Origin: Ornithinibacillus sp. 4-3
GTDB lineage: Bacteria; Bacillota; Bacilli; Bacillales; Amphibacillaceae
Assembly (NCBI RefSeq): GCF_040958695.1
Contig: NZ_CP162599.1
Span: 2,142,001 to 2,206,000, forward strand
Length of the DNA: 64,000 nucleotides
Direction: 5' to 3'
Shown here: piece after piece, positions 58,107-64,000 of the stretch
Position numbering within the stretch: the first letter of the stretch is position 1
Layout: the number at the start of each line of letters is the position of its first letter
Translations under genes and position numbers: made by a program
The notes under the pieces: generated by a model
Told to the model about the DNA's origin: nothing
Databases searched by the model: none
What the model saw: the letters and a program-made list of their open reading frames with translations, nothing else

Positions 58107-58868
58107 TTATTCCCCTTCAGGTTCCTTTGCTCCAATTTTATCTGCTAATTCCCCTAAAATTTCCTTTTGCTGAGCAAATAACTGCTCCATTCCTTCTTCC
58201 GCTAATCCAAGCATAGCTTGTAAATCTTTCGCATTAAATGTAGCTTCTTCTCCACTACCTTGGATTTCTACAAATTCTTTTGAACCTGTCATTACAATAT
58301 TCATATCTACATCCGCACGAAAATCCTCTTCATAATTTAAATCTAGTACAGCGTTACCTTCTGGAAGAACTCCAACAGAAATGGCTGCTAAAAAGTCTGT
58401 TACTGGCATTTTTTCTAGTGTCTTATTTTCTAATAAATTTCCACAAGCAAGCACTAATGCAACAAATGCTCCTGTAATCGAAGCTGTTCTTGTTCCACCA
58501 TCTGCTTGAATAACGTCACAGTCAATCCAAATTGTACGTTCCCCTATTTTATTTAAATCTACAACAGAACGTAAAGCTCTACCAATTAACCGTTGAATTT
58601 CCATTGTTCGTCCGCTAACTTTTCCTTTAGAGGATTCTCTAATATTACGCTGGTCCGTCGCTCTTGGTAGCATCGCATATTCAGCCGTAATCCATCCTTT
58701 ACCCTGTCCACGCAAAAATGGAGGTACACGATTTTCAATACTTGCATTACAAATAACCTTCGTATCTCCAACCTCTATTAAAACAGATCCCTCTGGGTGT
58801 TTAACAAAATTTGGAATCATTGTAATCGGTCGTAATTCGTTTTCTTTTCGTTGATCTTTTCTTAACAT
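58107..58868 (-). CDS. rph: ribonuclease PH
   Basis: RNase PH trims tRNA 3' ends by phosphorolysis. The 253-aa protein has the N-terminal basic patch [30 protein letters not shown], and [21 protein letters not shown] 7 bp before ATG 58868 sets the start; the frame from 58889 has no ribosome site. Confidence 0.97.
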   Translation of the reverse strand: MLRKDQRKENELRPITMIPNFVKHPEGSVLIEVGDTKVICNASIENRVPPFLRGQGKGWITAEYAMLPRATDQRNIRESSKGKVSGRTMEIQRLIGRALRSVVDLNKIGERTIWIDCDVIQADGGTRTASITGAFVALVLACGNLLENKTLEKMPVTDFLAAISVGVLPEGNAVLDLNYEEDFRADVDMNIVMTGSKEFVEIQGSGEEATFNAKDLQAMLGLAEEGMEQLFAQQKEILGELADKIGAKEPEGE

Positions 58869-58939
58869 ACATCTACCTCCTAAGTTCACTCACAATCTTA
58901 TCATATTTTTCTAGCATCAACATGTAAAACCCTTTCTAT

Positions 58940-58997
58940 TCAAAAAGAAAAACTTCATAATCATAGCCAAATTACAATTAGCCATGGTTATGAAGTA
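58940..58997 (-). terminator. terminator after gerM
   Basis: AACTTCATAATCATAGCC pairs with GCCATGGTTATGAAGT (two mismatches or wobbles). Leftward TTTTTCTTTTT follows. Confidence 0.8.
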
Positions 58998-59076
58998 GCC
59001 TTTTATTTGTCATGCGTATTTAAACAAATACACACTTATATCACATAACATGTTGTCTTTATTATTTAGATTGAGC

Positions 59077-60150
59077 TTATAGTTTATCCTTTGTAGAAAA
59101 ACTTTCTTTTGTTACAGGCTCATCGTAGCTTTCTCCATTTTCACGTTTCAAGCTATCCATGTTACTTACTTTGATCTGTACTGCTTCAATGGTAGGTTGT
59201 TCTGTTAATGTTCTTACAAGTGTTTCAACAACTTCATCTGAGATAATTTGTTGATCAACATCCTCTAAAATCATTTCATTGAAATGCAGTGTAACCACAC
59301 CATCTTCAATTGTTGGTGGCTCAGCTAATCCAGCATCTGGATGAAATACATGGACAATATTAGTTGTAAATAACAAGCTTGTACCACCTAATAGTGAGTT
59401 AACAATTGTTTCAATCTTATCCTCATCATTTTTCTCCATATATTGAGTAACTGGAATATAATAATCTTGATCTTGGTACTGTGCTGGATAATAAATAGTT
59501 TCTGTCTCACTCTGAAGGAAATCTGTTATATCATTATTCAGTAGATTAATTCCATTTGCTCTAGAATATCCCTGTGAAATTGGAGTTCCAGCTACAGGCA
59601 TTTCTGAAATTGGCTCACCAGCGATATGAAGTTTTATCCGCTCTACATTTTCAAACTGTGTCAGTGTATATGTCATTGCTTGTAAAATCTTCAATTCTTC
59701 CTGTTCAGCATACTCCTTAAATTCTTCGGAAAAATCAACAACTAATGTACCATCTTTTTGTAAATCCATCCCAAGAACTTCTGTTCCTTCAGGAAGCACT
59801 GCTTGAAAACCATTTGGAAGTGATGGCGTAATTGGTCCGCCTCGAACGAGATACTCTAATGCTTGTGTGGCAACCTCATATGATGGAAGTAGTGGCATCT
59901 CAATAGATTGTGGTGCAACCATTCCATTTGCATCTAGTAAAAATAACTCTCGAAATACACTAGAAGCTTCAGGCTCTTCCTCTGGTTCATCCTCTTCTCC
60001 CTGCACGCGCTTAGCGGCACTCTCTTGCTCCGAATAATCTATCTGTGGCATGTCCATTTCCTCTAACGTCTGTTCTCCCTGAAAACACCCTGCTAATAAA
60101 ATAATCATGATTATCCATGATGCTCGTTTAATAATTGTAGCTAAATGCAC
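59077..60150 (-). CDS. gerM: spore germination/sporulation lipoprotein GerM
   Basis: GerM is needed for full sporulation and germination and, in B. subtilis, joins the SpoIIIA-SpoIIQ complex. The 357-aa protein has a lipoprotein signal ending LLAGC (C22) and two GerMN domains (about 75-190 and 225-340). The start is GTG at 60150, 7 bp after GGAGG; the frame from 60186 has no ribosome site. racE, which is next to gerM in B. subtilis, is not seen. Confidence 0.93.
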   Translation of the reverse strand: MHLATIIKRASWIIMIILLAGCFQGEQTLEEMDMPQIDYSEQESAAKRVQGEEDEPEEEPEASSVFRELFLLDANGMVAPQSIEMPLLPSYEVATQALEYLVRGGPITPSLPNGFQAVLPEGTEVLGMDLQKDGTLVVDFSEEFKEYAEQEELKILQAMTYTLTQFENVERIKLHIAGEPISEMPVAGTPISQGYSRANGINLLNNDITDFLQSETETIYYPAQYQDQDYYIPVTQYMEKNDEDKIETIVNSLLGGTSLLFTTNIVHVFHPDAGLAEPPTIEDGVVTLHFNEMILEDVDQQIISDEVVETLVRTLTEQPTIEAVQIKVSNMDSLKRENGESYDEPVTKESFSTKDKL

Positions 60151-60222
60151 ATTGTTCCCTCCTATTATGACAGTTTGTACTATCATTTATACGAGAGTAA
60201 GTTGCTATTTAGACCTAGCATT

Positions 60223-60681
60223 CTAACGAGAAATATATTTTTCATCGACAATCTGCATACGATCTAATAATAAAGCTAGTAATTCATTTAACTGATCAAT
60301 TTGTGCATTCGGCATTCCATCAAGTACTTCTCCTAAATATTCTTGACGCTTATGAATAACTTCTCTAAGAATTTCACGCCCCTTATCAAGTGCGTGAATA
60401 CGCACAACCCGACGATCCTTTTCATCACGCACTCTTTTTACCAGGCCATTCCCTTCCATACGGTCGACAATATCTGTTGTAGTACTAAACGCCAAACCAA
60501 TACGATTAGACAATTCACCAATCGTTAAGTCTCCCTCTTCTATCACACAATATAATGCAGCAAACTGTGGTGACGTAATTGGATAGCTTGTTAATATATT
60601 TCTTCCTTTTCGTTTTATCATTCCTGCGATTTTACGTAGTTGAATTTCTGATTCAACAATAGACTTTTCTATGTTCTCCAA
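60223..60681 (-). CDS. ysmB: MarR-family regulator YsmB-like
   Basis: The 152-aa protein has the MarR winged helix: GELSNRIGLAFSTTTDIVDRMEGNGLVKRVRDEKDRRVV. It is the YsmB of this neighbourhood by position between gerE and gerM. The start is TTG at 60681, 8 bp after AAGGAG; a GTG at 60690 overlaps the ribosome site. The target genes are unknown. Confidence 0.88.
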   Translation of the reverse strand: MENIEKSIVESEIQLRKIAGMIKRKGRNILTSYPITSPQFAALYCVIEEGDLTIGELSNRIGLAFSTTTDIVDRMEGNGLVKRVRDEKDRRVVRIHALDKGREILREVIHKRQEYLGEVLDGMPNAQIDQLNELLALLLDRMQIVDEKYISR

Positions 60682-61031
60682 ATAAATCACTCCTTCTCTC
60701 CATCAACCGTCCTGACCCGAAAATGATGCTTAGATTTTAAATCAGATTATTAAACATCAATTCAGATCCTTCTCATGCTGTATCCATTTTTCATACATTA
60801 ATTCTAAATTTTAAAATAGTACATATAGCTTCTACTCATGTCTTCAGATGTGAAGCTTGTTTAGATTGAGCCATTGTCTTTTAAAACACACAACATGCAG
60901 CCCATTCTATTCATTAAAGTTTAACAAAAAACAGCAAAATGGTCATTTGTTTTTCATCTTTATTGACTTCAAATCATTGAGATTGTGATAATTCAACGAA
61001 TCTTATACTATTTTATGTGCATCTAACTATG
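60682..61031. other. divergent marR-gerE intergenic region
   Basis: No gene. It holds the marR promoter region on the - strand, which I cannot fix precisely, and leads into the gerE promoter. Confidence 0.5.
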
Positions 61032-61060
61032 CACCATACTTGACTTTGTGACATATCTTA
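61032..61060 (+). promoter_or_regulatory. sigma-K promoter of gerE
   Basis: CACC (61032-61035), 16 bp, CATATCTTA (61052-61060). This matches the sigma-K consensus mACm-N16-CATANNNTA completely. gerE is sigma-K dependent in B. subtilis. Confidence 0.82.
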
Positions 61061-61120
61061 ATATTGACTAAATAACTTCCCTTCATATGCAGTTCTATAA
61101 CAGCAAGGAGGGGTTGCCAA

Positions 61121-61345
61121 TTGAATGACTCTCATTATAGGCCAAACAATGTTTTAACAAAGCGGGAACGAGAAGTCTTTGAATTACTAGTTCAGGACAA
61201 AACAACGAAAGAAATTGCTGCTGAATTATTCATATCTGAAAAAACTGTTAGGAATCACGTTTCTAATACGATTCAAAAACTCGGTGTTAAGGGGCGATCG
61301 CAAGCAGTAGTAGAGCTTCTTCGTATGGGGGAATTGAAGCTCTAA
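61121..61345 (+). CDS. gerE: spore-coat regulator GerE
   Basis: GerE is the small LuxR-type DNA-binding protein that adjusts the last sigma-K genes in the mother cell. The 74-aa protein is almost all helix-turn-helix: [53 protein letters not shown]. The start is TTG at 61121, 9 bp after GGAGG, giving exactly the family length. Confidence 0.97.
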   Translation: MNDSHYRPNNVLTKREREVFELLVQDKTTKEIAAELFISEKTVRNHVSNTIQKLGVKGRSQAVVELLRMGELKL

Positions 61346-61348
61346 ACA

Positions 61349-61384
61349 AAACCGACTTTCCATTTTTGTGGAAGTCGGTTTTTG
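61349..61384 (+). terminator. terminator after gerE
   Basis: ACCGACTT-CCA and TGG-AAGTCGGT form the stem (one bulged T); TTTTTGT follows. Confidence 0.92.
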
Positions 61385-61526
61385 TGTTGGAGATTTTAAT
61401 TAAAAATTATTGATTATCCTTAATTATTTGCATGCAAAATACTCGTATTCAAATGAAAAAGATACTAGACAACGCTATTCGTTATTTAGTATCCTCAGTT
61501 ATTCAGACAAGAGCCCTATAAGACAA

Positions 61527-61793
61527 TTATTTTACTAATTCATCTAACCGTCTTTGCAATAATTCAATTTGTTTTTCCATCGACTTTAACCGTTCTTCTT
61601 GGTTATTATTTTCGTTGCTTTGTGAAAGTTGTTCTTGAATGGTTTCATCAATGGCAATTTTTGCTGAATATGCTGCTATTGCATCACCAATAGTGGATAA
61701 TATTCCACCCAGTAAAGCCAATTTCAAACTATACGCTATATTAATATCTTCAACATTTAATTTAGACTGTTCGTCTTGCTTGTTATATTCCAC
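61527..61793 (-). CDS. small hypothetical protein, 88 aa
   Basis: I do not recognise it. A moderately hydrophobic helix (about 17-45, LKLALLGGILSTIGDAIAAY) precedes a charged coiled coil (60-88, MEKQIELLQRRLDEL). AAGAAGG is 9 bp from GTG 61793; ATG 61799 is too close. Confidence 0.6.
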   Translation of the reverse strand: MEYNKQDEQSKLNVEDINIAYSLKLALLGGILSTIGDAIAAYSAKIAIDETIQEQLSQSNENNNQEERLKSMEKQIELLQRRLDELVK

Positions 61794-62192
61794 GAGCATC
61801 AACCTTCTTTAATTATTAATATTGATGCAATATCATATTCTGCAAGGCTCAGAAGAGTTAAATGTTTAACCTGTGTTTATTATGAAAATTAGACAAGAGC
61901 TTAAAGTGATTTTTGTACGTGAAACTTAATTTACACATACTTACCACTTCACAAATTGTAGTTATTGTGCATCATCATAGAATACAAAAGTAATTTTATA
62001 TTTGTCTTGTAATTTGATAATGTAATAGTTAAATTTCACCATGAAATAGAATAAATGAACTCAAAGTAAAGTTTTCATCATTCTTTTGCTTGGTAGATCC
62101 ATACCTTTTTAACTTTGGCTTATCCATTCTACTATTTTATCTAGATTCATGGTGTTTCCTCTCTTTGAAAAAGAAATACGAGTGACTTAGTT
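61794..62192. other. gene-free interval
   Basis: AT-rich, with no ORF, repeat or terminator I can support. Confidence 0.5.
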
Positions 62193-62517
62193 TTAATTGG
62201 CAGCTGATTCACCTTTCTCAATAACTTCAATCATATACTCATAATATTCTTTCAGTCTTTCTTTATCTGATTCTAATGATGCTCCTTTGGCGAACCTAGC
62301 AAGCGAACCACTTACTGCAGTATTAATTGATTTGTTTACTCCCCCTATTACAACTGGAATAACATCCGTTTGAGTAATATATTTATTCGTATATCTTTCA
62401 AAAAGTTTGTAGTCATCTTCACTCACATCTTCAATTGCAATATTTTTATCTATGTTGTCTAAGATTCTGTCCATAACTTGCATTGCATCTTTAGCTAATT
62501 GTTCATCTACATTTTGG
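62193..62517 (-). pseudogene. 5'-truncated gene, mature part of a probable lipoprotein
   Basis: The leftward frame is open from about 62517 to the stop at 62193. It encodes NQNVDEQLAKDAMQVMDRIL and a helical, charged protein of about 107 aa. A stop lies directly upstream, and the first ATGs (62492, 62483) have no ribosome site. At the break the opposite strand begins a lipoprotein signal peptide, so the gene may have lost its 5' end by a local inversion. Confidence 0.55.
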
Positions 62518-62521
62518 TTTT

Positions 62522-62600
62522 ATGGAAGAAGGTATTGTTTGGATTAATATTCGTTTTACTTTTAGTTGGGTGTGGAGGGGTAAAAATTCATATTAACTCA
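62522..62600 (+). pseudogene. orphan lipoprotein signal peptide with frameshift
   Basis: After ATG 62522-62524 one extra G (62525) shifts the frame. Without it the reading is MKKVLFGLIFVLLLVGCGG, a complete lipoprotein signal. With it, no sensible protein follows. No ribosome site precedes it. The reading after the lipobox does not look like a mature lipoprotein and soon reaches a terminator of the other strand. Confidence 0.6.
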
Positions 62601-62661
62601 ACGAAATTGCATCTCTTCCCCTTTTCTTATCCGCCATCTAAACCCATAATGATATTCTCCA

Positions 62662-62692
62662 TAAAAAAGACATCTCATGATGAGATGTCTTT
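62662..62692 (-). terminator. terminator after the lipoprotein gene
   Basis: AAGACATCTCA-TGA-TGAGATGTCTT with TTTTT following leftward. Confidence 0.92.
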
Positions 62693-62709
62693 ACAAAAGT
62701 ACTTTTGCT

Positions 62710-63771
62710 CTATTCAGCTATTGTACCTCTTGAAATTTTTAAATATTGACCATCTTTTACATTAACAGCGAATTTCCCATTAAAGTTTTCATTATTATCT
62801 ATGTTAGTATTACCCACTGGTCCATTCATAACTGCAACATATCCATCGCCAATACTTTCAATAACGTATTCTCCTGGTTCAATATCCAAACCAACTTTAT
62901 ACCAGCCTGAACCTTTATAATCTTCTAGTTCATTTAATATTTCATAAAGTTCTTTTGCACCAGAAACCCCTAAATCACCTAGAGCTTCAACTTTTACCAA
63001 TGCGCCTTTTGTTTCCACATTTCCTTCTTCATGTACATACACATAACCAAAACTATCAAAGTTTTCATTGTCAATAATACTTCCACTTATTTCTTTTTCA
63101 GCATAGTATTGACCACTTCCGTCAAATGTAACAAATGCATATTCACCCTTCGGTATATCTCCTTTGATATATGAACCTGTATCGAAAGCTAAACCTTCAT
63201 CAATTAAATTCACAATATCTTGAATCATCTGATCACGAGAAATTGTTTCTACAATATCTTCCGCTTCTATTTCTGTTTCTGTGGTTTCCTCTGTTGTTTC
63301 CTCTGATTCATCCTCTGATGTTTCTTCTTCCGCATCTTCTGATTTATCATCATCAGATACTTTAGGTTCAAAATCAACTACAAAAGTTTCTTGGTGGCTT
63401 ACATCATAATCTTTAACATTAATTTCTATATTGTACTCTCCGCTTTCTAAAGGATCTCCACTTTGACTAAATTGATCAGTTATAAAAACACCGAACTTAT
63501 TTATTCCTTGTTCATCAGTCGCTGTATAATCATTTTCTATTCCGGTTACCTTAACTGTCACTTCTAAATCTTCAGGAGCATTCTCAATTGTACCAGTAAC
63601 CAAAATTCTACCGAACATGTCCCTTATTTCTAAAGATGAGATTTCTAGTTCTTCTTTCAACTGTTCTACTTCATCCCCTGAATTTTCTGGAATTTCAGCT
63701 TTAGACTGTTTATCACTACCACAACCAGCTAAAAATAAAATTAACATAAATAAAAATAATACCTTCTTCAT
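62710..63771 (-). CDS. acidic two-repeat surface lipoprotein
   Basis: The 353-aa protein has a lipoprotein signal ending LAGC (C17), an N-terminal beta domain (about 40-135), an extremely acidic spacer of E, T and S (about 138-175) and two related C-terminal beta units, GSYIKGDIPKGEYAFV and GWYKVGLDIEPGEYVI, each followed by a D/N-rich ENF segment. The units recur in secreted proteins of Firmicutes; their ligand is unknown. ATG at 63771 follows GGGGTGG. Confidence 0.82.
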   Translation of the reverse strand: MKKVLFLFMLILFLAGCGSDKQSKAEIPENSGDEVEQLKEELEISSLEIRDMFGRILVTGTIENAPEDLEVTVKVTGIENDYTATDEQGINKFGVFITDQFSQSGDPLESGEYNIEINVKDYDVSHQETFVVDFEPKVSDDDKSEDAEEETSEDESEETTEETTETEIEAEDIVETISRDQMIQDIVNLIDEGLAFDTGSYIKGDIPKGEYAFVTFDGSGQYYAEKEISGSIIDNENFDSFGYVYVHEEGNVETKGALVKVEALGDLGVSGAKELYEILNELEDYKGSGWYKVGLDIEPGEYVIESIGDGYVAVMNGPVGNTNIDNNENFNGKFAVNVKDGQYLKISRGTIAE

Positions 63772-63946
63772 AAACCCACCCCTATAAATAGTAATAGTTA
63801 AATATTACCATAAAATGGAAGTGGTGATAGCTATTTTCTCTATAACCATTTAATTTTTCCTATATTATAATACTTTTACCCAAAAACATTTTATTGGGTA
63901 GATAGTGTGAAACATTTAATAATTAAAGGATAAATACTCTAAACTC

Positions 63947-63992
63947 CTCGCGATTGTATTACAAATATGATTCAAAAACTAGGTGTTAAGAA
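63947..63992 (+). pseudogene. diverged remnant of the gerE 3' region
   Basis: The reading TPRDCITNMIQKLGVKK-stop aligns with [17 protein letters not shown] of GerE (intact gene at 61121-61345). At DNA level ATTCAAAAACT-GGTGTTAAG is shared. The rest of the gene is absent to the left. Confidence 0.75.
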
Positions 63993-64000
63993 GTAATTGT

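Noticed and set aside
62499..62765. 88-codon + strand ORF beginning at TTG 62499
   Set aside because: Only the signal-peptide part is meaningful. The rest crosses the terminator and the 3' end of the opposite gene, and the ribosome site is missing.
1..64000. CRISPR arrays, phage genes, transposases, integrases, toxin-antitoxin or defence systems
   Set aside because: I looked for regular spaced repeats and for typical proteins of these systems and found none.

Overview
The window looks like a chromosomal segment of a low-GC, spore-forming member of the Bacillaceae, most like Oceanobacillus. This rests on the gene order around spoIVF, min, mre, hem, lon, clpX and tig, on the sporulation genes (spoIVFA/B, spoIIB, spoVID, ysxE, gerM, gerE), on strong AGGAGG ribosome sites with many TTG/GTG starts, and on a valine T-box. 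No species-level claim is made.

Bases 1-36530 are almost all conserved backbone, read mostly leftward: obgE (partial), rpmA-prp-rplU, spoIVFB/A, minD/C, mreD/C/B, radC, spoIIB, folC, valS behind a T-box, ysxE, spoVID, a padR operon, hemL/B/D/C/X/A, engB, lon, clpX, tig and ysoA. Several genes interrupt this order on the + strand: a 545-aa membrane protein between spoIVFA and minD, a tandem pair of ATP-grasp ligases between folC and valS, and a 62-aa membrane protein before ysxE. spo0B, comC and maf are not at the places they hold in B. subtilis. Two copies of a MITE-like repeat with GTTCAAAAA ends lie upstream of mreB and inside the hem operon. A related hairpin-rich repeat lies upstream of tig.

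Bases 36531-53200 are accessory and stand where B. subtilis carries ilv-leu. The first part holds decayed genes and a lipoprotein with a truncated duplicate. Then comes a 13-kb leftward catabolic cluster: an IclR regulator, an N-acyl-D-amino-acid deacylase, a SelA-like PLP enzyme, a creatininase-family amidohydrolase, a RidA protein, an orphan ABC substrate-binding lipoprotein, two M81 (MlrC-like) metallopeptidases around a HemL-like aminotransferase, and a fumarylacetoacetate-hydrolase-family enzyme. The iclR and deacylase promoters share the same geometry: -35, 17 bp, -10, 3 bp, then TTCA-N5-TGAA. That makes an IclR-controlled regulon likely. The substrate is unknown; an N-acylated or cyclic D-amino-acid derivative is a reasonable guess. 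tRNA-Gly and tRNA-Arg close this region.

Bases 53200-61400 carry tatA, a GMC/gluconate-dehydrogenase-type pair, and the conserved ysnB-ysnA-rph-gerM-marR-gerE block. The small dehydrogenase subunit and a tetR gene are fused head to head at about 56329, each without its 5' end. Bases 61400-64000 hold lipoprotein-type genes, a second head-to-head break near 62520, and a diverged remnant of the gerE 3' end at the window edge.

Regulation visible in the sequence includes sigma-A promoters (rplU, tRNA, padR), sigma-E-like promoters (spoIVFA, spoVID), a sigma-K-like promoter (gerE), the T-box and about twenty intrinsic terminators. All positions were read by eye, without alignments or database searches.
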